From NCBI GenBank assembly GCA_946406585.1, contig CAMJLI010000027.1, forward strand, positions 1 to 15,894: a DNA stretch of 15,894 bases, written 5' to 3'. A model generated the notes under the pieces. That model was not told where the DNA came from. It did not search any database and worked only from the letters and a program-made list of their open reading frames with translations. Below, in pieces: positions 1-8,191 of the stretch. The translations under genes and the position numbers were made by a program. The DNA comes from an uncultured Prevotellaceae bacterium. GTDB lineage: Bacteria > Bacteroidota > Bacteroidia > Bacteroidales > Bacteroidaceae. The first letter of the stretch is position 1, and every line of letters begins with the position of its first letter.

Positions 1-2
1 TT

Positions 3-32
3 TTGTTCTGCTCTCGATTTTTCGTAACTTTG
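3..32 (+). promoter_or_regulatory. Candidate Bacteroidota promoter of the fucose cluster
   Basis: A TTG at 3-5 is followed after 19 nt by TAACTTTG at 25-32, a full match to the Bacteroidota -7 consensus TAnnTTTG at the usual spacing from a -33 TTG. Transcription would start near 38-40, giving a leader of about 20 nt before the ATG at 60. It is placed to drive the amidohydrolase and probably the whole fucose cluster. No operator can be recognised because the window begins only two bases upstream. Confidence 0.7.
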
Positions 33-59
33 CCGCATTAAACCAGAAAAGCACTAGAC

Positions 60-977
60 ATGAAAATTATTGACGCCCATAGCCACTTGTGGCTCAGGCA
101 AGACACTACATGGAATGGAATGCGCATAAAACCAATGCCTAATGGACGTTCCATGTTCTTGGGAGAGGAAAGACAAATGCTTCCACCATTCATGATTGAT
201 GGAAGCAACACAGCCGAAGTGTTCATCTCAAACATGAACTATGCACAGGTGTCGGCTGCCGTGGTAGTACAGGAATTCATCGACGGGCAACAGAACGATT
301 ACCTCGATGTGGTGCAGCGACAATACCACGACAGGTTCTTCGTATGTGGCATGGCCGACTATCTTACTCCTGGCTTCTATGCGGAGGCAGAAAATCTGAT
401 TGATAGTGGATTCAAGGGGATTGCCATTCCCGCGCACCGCATCATCACCGACAAAAAACGGGTTCTGCTCAATTGCGATGAAATGATGAGGATGTTCCGT
501 CTAATGGAAGAAAAAGGGGTTATCTTGTCCATCACCCTGGCTGATGGAGACTTGCAGGTTGGGGAATTGAAAGAGGTAATTCAAGAATGCCCTAACTTGA
601 AAATCGCTATCGGACACTTCGGAATGCCTACGGTGGATGGATGGAAAGAACAAATCAGGCTCGCTCAGAATGATAATGTAATGATTGAGTCGGGAGGCAT
701 CACATGGCTCTATAATGACGAATTCTATCCTTTCCCATCAGCAATAAGGGCAATCAAGGAAGCCATCGACTTGGTGGGGGTGGAGAAGCTAATGTGGGGA
801 AGCGACTATCCCCGAACAATCACCGCCATAACTTATAGGATGTCGTATGACTTCATCATCAAGTCAAAAGAACTCACAGAAGAACAGAAATGCCTGTTCT
901 TGGCAGAGAACTCACGGCAATTCTATGGATTCGGCAATCTAATAGATTTGCCATATATCAAAAACATGTCAGAGTGA
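60..977 (+). CDS. Amidohydrolase family protein (PF04909-like TIM-barrel hydrolase)
   Basis: This 305-residue protein looks like a metal-dependent hydrolase of the amidohydrolase-2 type. The HxH pair that opens the family is at residues 7-9 (DAHSHLW). A later histidine lies in IPAHRI (H126), another in AIGHFGMP (H186), and the C-terminal aspartate in WGSDYPRT (D249), in the order expected for the active site of such TIM barrels. There is no signal peptide, so it should be cytoplasmic. It starts about 20 nt after a good promoter and 45 bp before fucI, so it is probably the first gene of the fucose operon. The family includes sugar lactonases (L-fucono- or L-rhamnono-lactonase), decarboxylases and other hydrolases; a role on a fucose-derived lactone is suggested only by the neighbours. 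The family is well supported, the substrate is not. Confidence 0.85.
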   Translation: MKIIDAHSHLWLRQDTTWNGMRIKPMPNGRSMFLGEERQMLPPFMIDGSNTAEVFISNMNYAQVSAAVVVQEFIDGQQNDYLDVVQRQYHDRFFVCGMADYLTPGFYAEAENLIDSGFKGIAIPAHRIITDKKRVLLNCDEMMRMFRLMEEKGVILSITLADGDLQVGELKEVIQECPNLKIAIGHFGMPTVDGWKEQIRLAQNDNVMIESGGITWLYNDEFYPFPSAIRAIKEAIDLVGVEKLMWGSDYPRTITAITYRMSYDFIIKSKELTEEQKCLFLAENSRQFYGFGNLIDLPYIKNMSE

Positions 978-1022
978 ATACCAACTACAAAAAAAATAAT
1001 AATCTACTAAAAACAACAATTT

Positions 1023-2846
1023 ATGAAAACAACTTATCCCAAAATCGGCATTCGCCCTACAATCGACGGCAGACAAGGTGGAGTACGCGAGAGTCTAGAA
1101 GAGAAAACCATGAATCTGGCAAAGGCTGTGGCAGAACTAATTACAGCCAACTTGAGAAATGGTGATGGCTCTCCCGTGGAATGTGTCATCAGCGACGAGA
1201 CTATCGGTAGAGTGGCTGAGAGCGCACGCTGTGCAGAAAAATTCGAGAGAGAAGGGGTGGGGGCTACAATCACCGTTACTTCATGCTGGTGCTATGGCTC
1301 CGAAACAATGGACATGAACCCTTATTATCCAAAGGCTGTTTGGGGATTCAATGGCACTGAAAGGCCTGGTGCTGTATACCTCGCTGCCGTGCTCGCCGCT
1401 CATGCGCAGAAAGGATTGCCGGCTTTTGGCATTTATGGACATGATGTGCAGGATGTCGATGACAATACGATACCACAGGACGTGGCAGAGAAAATACTGA
1501 GATTCGCAAAAGCTGCTCAAGCAGTGGCAACCATGCGAGGAAAGAGTTACCTCTCGATGGGAAATACTTGCATGGGCATAGCTGGCTCTATAGTGAATGC
1601 TGACTTCTTGCAGAATTATCTCGGAATGAGAACTGAATATGTTTCGCTTGTGGAAATTCTCAGAAGAGTGGACTTTGGCATCTACGACAAGGATGAGTTT
1701 GAGAAGGCCATGAAATGGGTGGAAAAATATTGCAAGCCACAGGAAGGACATGACTATAACGAAGACAGACATTTGTTCCCGGGGACTCCCATGACAACCT
1801 TCAATGGCAAGGGAAAAGGAAAAAACAGGGAAGAGAAAGATGCTGACTGGGAGTTCACTGTGAAAACCATGATGATAATCCGTGACTTGATGCACGGAAA
1901 TCCCCGACTGAAGGAATTGGGATACAAGGAGGAGGCTCTTGGACACAATGCCATCTTCGGAGGCGTGCAGGGGCAAAGGCAATGGACCGACTACAAGCCT
2001 AATTTCGACTTCCCGGAATCGATGATGTGCACTTCCTTCGACTGGAATGGTACGCGTGAAGCTGACGTTCTCGCTACCGAAAACGACTTCCTCAATGGAT
2101 TGTCGATGCTTTTCGGACACTTGCTTACCAACAAGGGCGTCATGTTCTCCGACATACGCACTTACTGGAGTCCGGAAGCTGTGGAAAGGGTGGCTGGGAA
2201 AAGACCTGAAGGGGCGGCTGCTGGCGGATTCATTCACTTGATAAACTCTGGGGCTACCACACTCGATGCCACCGGAGCAATGACAGATGAGAAGGGCCAA
2301 CCTACCATGAAGCCACATTGGGAGGTGACTGAAGCAGACATGGAGGCTTGCCTGAAGGCAACCAACTGGATGCCTGCCGACAGGGATTATTTCAGAGGTG
2401 GCGGTTTCTCGTCGCATTTCCTCTCAAAGGGTGGCATGCCTATGACCATGATGAGGGTAAACATGGTGCAGGGATTGGGACCCGTGCTTCAACTTGCTGA
2501 AGGATGGACTGTTGAACTTGACCAGAAGACCAACGACATTCTCGACAAGCGGACTGACCCCACATGGCCCACCACTTGGTTCGCACCAAGACTCGACCCC
2601 AAAAAGGATGCTTTCAAAGATGTGTATTCGGTGATGAACAACTGGGGTGCCAACCACGGCGCCATCGCACATGGGCATATCGGTGCCGACATCATCACTC
2701 TTTGCAGCATTCTGAGAATCCCCGTGTGCATGCACAATGTGGATGACAAGGACATCTTCAGGCCTGCTGCATGGAATGCATTCGGCATGGACAAGGAGGG
2801 GGCTGACTACAGGGCTTGCGCCAATTTCGGGCCTCTGTATAAATAA
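1023..2846 (+). CDS. fucI: L-fucose isomerase
   Basis: FucI interconverts L-fucose and L-fuculose, the first committed intracellular step of L-fucose breakdown; relatives also act on D-arabinose. The protein is 607 residues, close to the usual 590 or so. Family blocks are easy to see: [15 protein letters not shown] (313-327), [17 protein letters not shown] (339-355), [12 protein letters not shown] (375-386), HLINSG (405-410) and [16 protein letters not shown] (541-556). The Mn2+ ligands known from E. coli FucI (Glu337, Asp361, His528) appear to correspond to E353, D377 and H545 here, judged by spacing rather than an alignment. The start at 1023 follows an A-rich leader without a Shine-Dalgarno, normal for Bacteroidota, and the N-terminus ([13 protein letters not shown]) is typical. 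It lies between an amidohydrolase and fucP, which supports the call. Confidence 0.97.
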   Translation: MKTTYPKIGIRPTIDGRQGGVRESLEEKTMNLAKAVAELITANLRNGDGSPVECVISDETIGRVAESARCAEKFEREGVGATITVTSCWCYGSETMDMNPYYPKAVWGFNGTERPGAVYLAAVLAAHAQKGLPAFGIYGHDVQDVDDNTIPQDVAEKILRFAKAAQAVATMRGKSYLSMGNTCMGIAGSIVNADFLQNYLGMRTEYVSLVEILRRVDFGIYDKDEFEKAMKWVEKYCKPQEGHDYNEDRHLFPGTPMTTFNGKGKGKNREEKDADWEFTVKTMMIIRDLMHGNPRLKELGYKEEALGHNAIFGGVQGQRQWTDYKPNFDFPESMMCTSFDWNGTREADVLATENDFLNGLSMLFGHLLTNKGVMFSDIRTYWSPEAVERVAGKRPEGAAAGGFIHLINSGATTLDATGAMTDEKGQPTMKPHWEVTEADMEACLKATNWMPADRDYFRGGGFSSHFLSKGGMPMTMMRVNMVQGLGPVLQLAEGWTVELDQKTNDILDKRTDPTWPTTWFAPRLDPKKDAFKDVYSVMNNWGANHGAIAHGHIGADIITLCSILRIPVCMHNVDDKDIFRPAAWNAFGMDKEGADYRACANFGPLYK

Positions 2847-2957
2847 ATGTGTAAAGGGGTATGCTTAAGATTATGCAGGCTTCTTGATTGTTCCCATGAT
2901 TTGAGCTGTCAAATAAAACTTTCTTAAATATTTAATTCCAAAACTTAAAGCATTGTC

Positions 2958-4280
2958 ATGCAAAAACCTAAGTTAATTGAAAAAAAGTATCTTTTCACGT
3001 TCATCCTCGTCACATCGCTGTTCGCCTTGTGGGGATTTGCCAATGACATCACCAACCCGATGGTGGCCGCATTCCAGACATTGATGGAGTTGTCGGCTGC
3101 CAAGGCTTCAATGGTGCAGTTCGCTTTCTATGGTGGGTATGCCACCATGGCTGTGCCCGCAGCTCTTTTCATAAGAAGGTACAATTATAAAAAAGGTGTC
3201 ATGCTCGGATTGGCTCTTTATGCTGTCGGGGCGTTCCTTTTCATTCCTGCTGCATCGATGCAGAGCTTTGCATTCTTCTGCATATCCCTTTACATCCTGA
3301 CTTTCGGATTGGCTTTCCTCGAAACAACAGCCAACCCTTTCATTCTCTCGCTCGGACACAAGGCTACATCCACACAGAGACTTAACCTTGCACAGGCGTT
3401 CAACCCCATGGGGTCGCTTTGTGGCATGAGCGTGGCTTCGTTCATAGTATTGCCACAACTTATTTCCGACAAGCGCGATGCTGCCGGAAACATATTGTTC
3501 GGGGCTTTGTCGGAAGCGGAGAAGGCGGATATCAGAATTCACGACTTGGCTGTCATACGCAACCCCTATGTGGCTATAGGAGTTGTGGTGCTTCTGATGT
3601 TCTTCGTCTTCGCCATCTCCAAGATGCCAAAGACAGAAAGTGAAGAAAAGAAGGCCGAGGGGCTGACTCATACTGCTAAAGAGACTTTGTCCAACTTGTG
3701 GCATAATACTGTCTATCGTGAAGGTGTGCTTGCACAGATGTTCTATGTGGCTGCCCAAATCATGACATGGACATTCATAATCCAGTATGCCGACAACCTG
3801 GGCATCAACAAGGCCACTGCTCAGAAATACAACATTGTGGCCATGGTGATGTTCCTTTGCAGCCGTTTTATTGCCACTTTCTTGATGAGGTTCGTCAATA
3901 CACGCTTGTTGCTGTCATACTTTGGGGTAGGCGCTGCTCTTTGTGCCGTGGGGGCGATAACCATCGTCGGAATGCCAGGACTTTATTGCCTCGTCGGCAT
4001 CAGCTTCTTCATGTCGCTCATGTTCCCAACCATCTATGGCATTGCCCTTGAGGATGTGGATAGCAGGGATACCTCGCTCGGGGCTGCCTTCTTGGTCATG
4101 GCTATCGTGGGGGGTGCCATAATGCCTCCGCTGCAAGGAATGATTATCGACCAACAGGTCATCTTCAACCATCCTGCTGTAAACTGCTCGTTCATCCTGC
4201 CTTTCTTGTGCTTCGTCATAATCATAATCTACGGATTGCGTTCGTACAGGTTTGGACAGATCAAAGGAGGGAGCAGATGA
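2958..4280 (+). CDS. fucP: L-fucose:H+ symporter, major facilitator superfamily
   Basis: A 440-residue polytopic inner-membrane protein of the FHS (fucose:H+ symporter) branch of the major facilitator superfamily, with about 12 hydrophobic segments. It would import L-fucose together with a proton. In E. coli FucP, Asp46 and Glu135 are the key acidic membrane residues. The matching positions here appear to be D30 in LWGFANDITNP and E122 in GLAFLETTANPF, the family signature. It lies 111 bp after fucI; that gap is AT-rich, with a short palindrome (ttaaatatttaa, 2924-2935) but no clear promoter or terminator, so read-through from fucI is likely. Its stop overlaps the next start in ATGA. Glucose/galactose MFS carriers of the same branch are the main alternative, but the neighbourhood favours fucose. 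Confidence 0.92.
   Translation: MQKPKLIEKKYLFTFILVTSLFALWGFANDITNPMVAAFQTLMELSAAKASMVQFAFYGGYATMAVPAALFIRRYNYKKGVMLGLALYAVGAFLFIPAASMQSFAFFCISLYILTFGLAFLETTANPFILSLGHKATSTQRLNLAQAFNPMGSLCGMSVASFIVLPQLISDKRDAAGNILFGALSEAEKADIRIHDLAVIRNPYVAIGVVVLLMFFVFAISKMPKTESEEKKAEGLTHTAKETLSNLWHNTVYREGVLAQMFYVAAQIMTWTFIIQYADNLGINKATAQKYNIVAMVMFLCSRFIATFLMRFVNTRLLLSYFGVGAALCAVGAITIVGMPGLYCLVGISFFMSLMFPTIYGIALEDVDSRDTSLGAAFLVMAIVGGAIMPPLQGMIIDQQVIFNHPAVNCSFILPFLCFVIIIIYGLRSYRFGQIKGGSR
4264..4271 (+). promoter_or_regulatory. Unusually strong Shine-Dalgarno for the mutarotase gene
   Basis: AAAGGAGG lies inside the last codons of fucP, 5 nt before the ATG at 4277. Most starts in this window have A-rich leaders with no such sequence. 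It supports 4277 rather than the internal ATG at 4295 as the start, and suggests that translation of the mutarotase is coupled to that of fucP. Confidence 0.6.
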
Positions 4281-4675
4281 ACTCGGGATACAAGATGAAG
4301 CAGTATGCACAACCCGTGAAAAGGTATGTGCAGACAATGGACCTCAAGGATGACCCGGAACTGATAGCTCGATACAAGGAGGCTCACAGTAGAGGGAAGT
4401 CGTGGCCGGAAATACTTCAAGGCATACGCGAAGTGGGCATTCTTGAGATGGACATTCACCTTCTGGGAACGAGGCTTGTGATGATTGTCGAGACTCCTCT
4501 CGACTTTGATTGGGACAAGGCGATGGCAAGGCTTGCCACTCTTCCACGACAGGCTGAATGGGAGGCCTTCGTCGCACAATTCCAAAACTGTGACCCTGAT
4601 GCCACAAGCGACGGAAAATGGATGATGATGGAACGCATTTTCCATCTTTATGATGAAAATGATACAAAAGATTAA
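4277..4675 (+). CDS. RhaM-family mutarotase, probably L-fucose mutarotase type 2
   Basis: A 132-residue cytoplasmic protein of the L-rhamnose mutarotase family (PF05336). Such enzymes speed up interconversion of the alpha and beta anomers of a 6-deoxyhexose, so that the imported sugar matches the form the isomerase uses. The core runs from QTMDLKDDPELIARYKEAH (19-37) through SWPEIL (42-47) and HLLGTRLVMIVET (61-73) to EWEAFV (94-99). H37 appears to match the catalytic histidine of E. coli RhaM (His22) and W95 one of its active-site tryptophans. The family usually begins near the internal ATG at 4295; I chose 4277 for its Shine-Dalgarno and the ATGA overlap with fucP. Being next to fucI and fucP, it more likely acts on fucose than rhamnose, in place of the unrelated FucU. 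No rhamnose genes are visible. Confidence 0.85.
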   Translation: MNSGYKMKQYAQPVKRYVQTMDLKDDPELIARYKEAHSRGKSWPEILQGIREVGILEMDIHLLGTRLVMIVETPLDFDWDKAMARLATLPRQAEWEAFVAQFQNCDPDATSDGKWMMMERIFHLYDENDTKD

Positions 4676-4716
4676 GTGGTTTGCAGACATTTTTGGCTCT
4701 TTTTGCCCATAATGTT

Positions 4717-4746
4717 TTGAAAATTGAAAAAATTGGTGTTATTTTG
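4717..4746 (+). promoter_or_regulatory. Candidate promoter of the outer-membrane beta-barrel gene
   Basis: TTG at 4717-4719 and, after 19 nt, TTATTTTG at 4739-4746, one mismatch from TAnnTTTG. Transcription would begin around 4753, leaving a leader of roughly 80 nt before the ATG at 4834. I see no clear terminator for the fucose cluster between 4676 and this site, so read-through remains possible. Confidence 0.4.
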
Positions 4747-4833
4747 CAACTAATATCAAGGGGATGTCCCAGAAGATGTCTTGCTTTTGGTTACTTTAGA
4801 ATAACAACTTAACATTAAAAATACTATATCGAT

Positions 4834-5442
4834 ATGAAAAAAATCTTTTTTGCTATCGCAGCATTCTTGATGACTATTCCATCGTTTGCACAATTGAATA
4901 GTGGTGGTTTCACTCTCGATGAGGAAAACTTGTATTGGGGTATACGTCTTGGTATCAATTTTGCCGGAATTGGTGGCGACATCAAGTCTGACGAAGGACG
5001 TACAGGTATGACACTCGGTGGTGTCGTTGGTCTGAGGGTGTCTGATTCTACTCCGCTCTTCCTTGAATCGGGTCTTTATTATACCGAGCGTGGTGGCAAC
5101 AAGTTGAAGGGACTCAATGCCATCGAACCTAACATTGCTGACAAGAGCGGTGATGGTCACCTCAACTATTTTGAAATTCCTCTTTTGATAAAATATGGTA
5201 TTTCCACCGACAGCGAGATTTCATTCTTGCCTTTCATCGGCCCATATCTCTCCATGGGCATCTCGGGAGACTACAATTACCTAAAGCATCCTGAAATGGG
5301 CTTCAAAATGGGTTGTGGCGTTGAATGGAACTACCTGTATCTTGAGGCAGCTTACCAGTTCGGTGTTACCAATATAGCTGATTTCCACAATGCTACGTCG
5401 CACGGACATGCCTTGGCAATCAATTTCGGTATCAATTTCTAA
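4834..5442 (+). CDS. Outer-membrane beta-barrel protein (PorT/OMP_b-brl_2 type)
   Basis: A 202-residue secreted protein. Residues 1-19 are a clear signal peptide (MKKIFFAIAAFLMTIPSFA) with likely cleavage before Q20. The rest alternates polar and hydrophobic residues in strand-like segments and shows the hallmarks of the PF13568 family: an early GIRLGINFAG strand, FLESGLYYTERG, a LNYFEIPLLIKYG block in the middle, FIGPYLSMGISGDY, and a C-terminal strand ending in aromatic F (INFGINF), as expected for outer-membrane insertion. It should form a small eight-stranded barrel in the outer membrane. Members are numerous in Bacteroidota and mostly of unknown function, so no substrate can be given. 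It is flanked by a promoter candidate and a strong hairpin and is probably a single-gene unit, so proximity to the fucose genes need not mean a shared role. Confidence 0.85.
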   Translation: MKKIFFAIAAFLMTIPSFAQLNSGGFTLDEENLYWGIRLGINFAGIGGDIKSDEGRTGMTLGGVVGLRVSDSTPLFLESGLYYTERGGNKLKGLNAIEPNIADKSGDGHLNYFEIPLLIKYGISTDSEISFLPFIGPYLSMGISGDYNYLKHPEMGFKMGCGVEWNYLYLEAAYQFGVTNIADFHNATSHGHALAINFGINF

Positions 5443-5458
5443 TAAATTCAACCATATC

Positions 5459-5496
5459 GTCAAGCCCCGACTTTCTTTTGAAGGTCGGGGCTTGAC
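5459..5496 (+). terminator. Strong 17-bp hairpin after the beta-barrel gene
   Basis: The arms 5459-5475 and 5480-5496 pair along all 17 positions, with one G-U pair (T5472-G5483), around a TTTT loop. The GC-rich core is AAGCCCCGAC opposite GTCGGGGCTT. It begins 16 nt after the stop of the beta-barrel gene, where a terminator would be expected, but no T-tract follows on either side. It ends 21 nt before the ATG of the dehydrogenase gene, so it could also act as an mRNA 3'-end stabiliser or hinder translation of the next gene in a read-through transcript. Confidence 0.6.
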
Positions 5497-5517
5497 AGCT
5501 AAATCACATTTGTCTGG

Positions 5518-7104
5518 ATGACAAAGGAATTGCAAATCAGGGTACAGCCACATCAAGCAGCATCCATTGAGGCCCTGGCAGATTTCGTGGCAAGGGAAAT
5601 GGCTGTCGACAGACGCACCATAACCCATCTGCGTGTGTTGAAAAGAAGCATCGATGCAAGGCAACGCAACATCGTTGTCAATCTCACGCTGAGGGTTTAC
5701 ATCAACGAAGAACCGGCAGATGATGTGTTCGTCCGCACTGAATATCCTGACGTCTCAGATGCAGGCAAGGCCATCGTGGTAGGTGAAGGACCGGGGGGCT
5801 TGTTTGCTGCCTTGCGCCTAATAGAGAATGGGGTGAAGCCTGTCGTATTGGAGCGTGGAAAAAATGTGACAGAAAGAAAGCGTGACCTCGCCAACATATC
5901 CAAGACTCAAAAAGTGAACGAGGAAAGCAACTACTGCTTTGGAGAGGGTGGGGCAGGTGCATACTCTGACGGAAAACTATACACTCGCTCGAAGAAAAGG
6001 GGGAATGTGGAGAAAATATTGAATGTCTTCTGCCAGCATGGGGCTTCTGCCGACATACTCGCCGATGCTCATCCACATATTGGAACCGACAAGTTGCCAG
6101 GGGTGATTGCTGCCATGCGCAACACCATTTTGAGATGTGGAGGGGAGGTGCATCATCAGACCCGCATGGACCGGCTGATAATCCGCGGGGACAAGGTGGT
6201 GGGAGTGGAAGCCTCTGACTTGAAAACCGGTGACACCCTCGCATTTGAAGGTCCTGTCATTCTTGCTACAGGGCATTCTGCAAGGGATGTTTATCGATAC
6301 CTTGACAATGCCAAAGTGGAAATAGAGGCAAAAGGCATAGCCGTGGGGGTGAGACTTGAACATCCTGCTTTGCTGATTGACCAGATACAATACCACAACC
6401 GCGAGGGAAGGGGCAAATACCTGCCTGCTGCAGAATACAGCATGGTCACCCAGGTTGAGGGGCGTGGGGTCTATTCTTTCTGCATGTGCCCGGGGGGATT
6501 TGTCATTCCGGCTGCTACAGGGCCACAACAAATAGTCGTCAATGGAATGAGTCCAAGCAACAGGGGCACCAGGTGGTCGAATAGCGGTATGGTGGTGGAG
6601 GTGCGTACCGAAGATGTGGAGGGTGAAGGCCCTTTGAGGATGATGGCTTTCCAGGAGAGGATGGAAAAGGAGTGCTGGATTCAAGGAAAGAAATGCCAAA
6701 CGGCTCCCGCGCAGAGAATGGCTGACTTCGTGCAACAAAAGGACAGCCACGACTTGCCTCGTTCTTCTTATTCACCAGGCCTGGTGACAAGTGCATTGCA
6801 TGAATGGATGCCGCAGCAGATTGCCATGAGACTAAAAGATGGATTCAAGGTCTTCGGACAGCATCACAGAGGTTTCCTGACTAATGAAGCAGTGATGATA
6901 GGAGTGGAGACCAGAACATCGGCGCCAGTGAGAATATTGCGTGACAAGGACTCTTTGCAACATGTCCGGCTGAATGGGCTTTTCCCTTGTGGCGAAGGAG
7001 CAGGGTATGCTGGGGGAATCGTGTCCGCAGGAGTGGATGGTGAAAGATGTGCCGATGCTTGCGCTCAATACATGGGCGTGGCTATTCCAAATGGAGAACC
7101 TTGA
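5518..7104 (+). CDS. FAD-dependent dehydrogenase (COG2509-type NAD(P)/FAD oxidoreductase)
   Basis: A 528-residue cytoplasmic flavoprotein of the uncharacterised COG2509 dehydrogenase family. Residues 1-65 form the small N-terminal domain typical of the family. The dinucleotide-binding fold follows, with VVGEGPGG (87-94; G89, G91, G94 make GxGxxG) and the acidic ribose contact in VVLERG (109-114). Next are the family block CFGEGGAGAYSDGKLYTR (140-157) and the second FAD motif ILATGHSARDVY (248-259). The C-terminal FPCGEGAGYAGGI is the usual last FAD contact. Length and start fit the family. The physiological substrate is unknown, and nothing nearby defines it. The only promoter-like sequence before it (CACATTTG, 5505-5512) is weak and would give an almost leaderless mRNA. 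The 3' end overlaps the convergent acyltransferase gene. Confidence 0.9.
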   Translation: MTKELQIRVQPHQAASIEALADFVAREMAVDRRTITHLRVLKRSIDARQRNIVVNLTLRVYINEEPADDVFVRTEYPDVSDAGKAIVVGEGPGGLFAALRLIENGVKPVVLERGKNVTERKRDLANISKTQKVNEESNYCFGEGGAGAYSDGKLYTRSKKRGNVEKILNVFCQHGASADILADAHPHIGTDKLPGVIAAMRNTILRCGGEVHHQTRMDRLIIRGDKVVGVEASDLKTGDTLAFEGPVILATGHSARDVYRYLDNAKVEIEAKGIAVGVRLEHPALLIDQIQYHNREGRGKYLPAAEYSMVTQVEGRGVYSFCMCPGGFVIPAATGPQQIVVNGMSPSNRGTRWSNSGMVVEVRTEDVEGEGPLRMMAFQERMEKECWIQGKKCQTAPAQRMADFVQQKDSHDLPRSSYSPGLVTSALHEWMPQQIAMRLKDGFKVFGQHHRGFLTNEAVMIGVETRTSAPVRILRDKDSLQHVRLNGLFPCGEGAGYAGGIVSAGVDGERCADACAQYMGVAIPNGEP

Positions 7105-8176
7105 ATGTCCATTTCGTCATCTTCTTGTATAATGGCGTGAATAGTGCTGCCACCAAGATTGTCACGATTAAATAAATCGGAGTGAGAAGACGGAGGTCGA
7201 CGCCTTTGTCCATTGCATGGTATGCATATGGCCTGAACACGGGATGCCATACGAATATGCCTGCCGAGATGACACCCAAATAACTTGCTCCACTACTTAC
7301 GTAATGACATGCACGACCTAAAAACGTCGGTGCTTGCTCTCCTTCTTGGTTTGAACGTGGCGAGGACTTTTTCTGAACCAGTAAAATGCAAGCCAAAATG
7401 AAGAAGAACGGGCTGATGACCCATAAGTAGGGGCTGATGGAAGAATATAGCCACAATGCACCCAACAACCCTATGCTGGCAATGCGGTGGCGGAATATCA
7501 TGTTCATGATGCCATTTTCATGACCTCCACGCGCATACCATACTCCAAAAAGAAATACCATGAGCCATCCTATGCTGTTGTGCCTTGAGTAGAATAGTAA
7601 CCCGGGGTGGCGTATTTCCAAATAGAATACCAAAACTATGGAAAGCATGCCTGCCGCATATAACCAGTATTCACCGCGTTTGTAATAAAATATAAGGTAG
7701 AGCAGGTAGAGCTGGAATGTGAGTCCGAAATACCAATACACGCCTGGTGCTATGTTTTCGGGGTCTACCAGGTTCATGATGAAAGTGTAATGATAGAAAG
7801 CCAAAATATTGAACATATGGCCTCTAAAGAATATGGTCAATGGGATGACCAAGAGGAGAAACAACTTCAGATAATTGCGTATGATATAAGTAAGAGGTGA
7901 AAGGGATTGCCCTTTCACCTCGTATTTCATAACCAAGCCATAACCACTCAAGAACATGAATATGCAAACTCCATACCACCCCCAAAACGAGAAAATGTAA
8001 TCAAAAACATCCCATGCACCTGTTGGCGTTTGACTAAACAAGTTCTCTACTTTTGCATTGCTGAATGAAAATTCACATTCATAAACCCTGCTCTTTATAT
8101 GTAGAAGATTATGAAGGCAGATGCAGATGATGCATATCCCACGCAGTATTAGTGACTGTTCTCGAGTAAGGGTCAT
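7082..8176 (-). CDS. Acyltransferase family 3 membrane protein
   Basis: A 364-residue integral membrane protein with about ten hydrophobic segments. The N-terminal segment LILRGICIICICLHNLLH (9-26) carries the Arg...His pair (R12, H22) characteristic of acyltransferase-3 (PF01757), and YWYFGLTFQLYLLY is the family's aromatic mid-segment. Such enzymes move acetyl or other acyl groups onto sugars of exopolysaccharide, O-antigen, peptidoglycan or small molecules at the inner membrane. No glycosyltransferases are nearby to suggest an acceptor. It starts 15 nt downstream of the zinc metallopeptidase stop, so the two are probably co-transcribed. Its last 23 bp overlap the convergent dehydrogenase gene. 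The family is clear, the substrate unknown. Confidence 0.85.
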   Translation of the reverse strand: MTLTREQSLILRGICIICICLHNLLHIKSRVYECEFSFSNAKVENLFSQTPTGAWDVFDYIFSFWGWYGVCIFMFLSGYGLVMKYEVKGQSLSPLTYIIRNYLKLFLLLVIPLTIFFRGHMFNILAFYHYTFIMNLVDPENIAPGVYWYFGLTFQLYLLYLIFYYKRGEYWLYAAGMLSIVLVFYLEIRHPGLLFYSRHNSIGWLMVFLFGVWYARGGHENGIMNMIFRHRIASIGLLGALWLYSSISPYLWVISPFFFILACILLVQKKSSPRSNQEGEQAPTFLGRACHYVSSGASYLGVISAGIFVWHPVFRPYAYHAMDKGVDLRLLTPIYLIVTILVAALFTPLYKKMTKWTFKVLHLE

Positions 8177-8191
8177 AAGGAGTAGTGTTTC

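Noticed and set aside
1281..2417. 378-codon open frame on the minus strand inside fucI
   Set aside because: It lies wholly opposite a gene with clear family motifs, its translation has no recognisable domain or signal, and it starts and ends inside fucI. It is a shadow of fucI codon use.
3108..3758. 216-codon minus-strand frame inside fucP
   Set aside because: The plus strand encodes a clear MFS protein through the whole interval, and the reverse translation is not protein-like.
5977..6750. 257-codon minus-strand frame inside the dehydrogenase gene
   Set aside because: The composition is rich in His, Ser and Pro with no family motif, and it is opposite a well-supported gene. A shadow.
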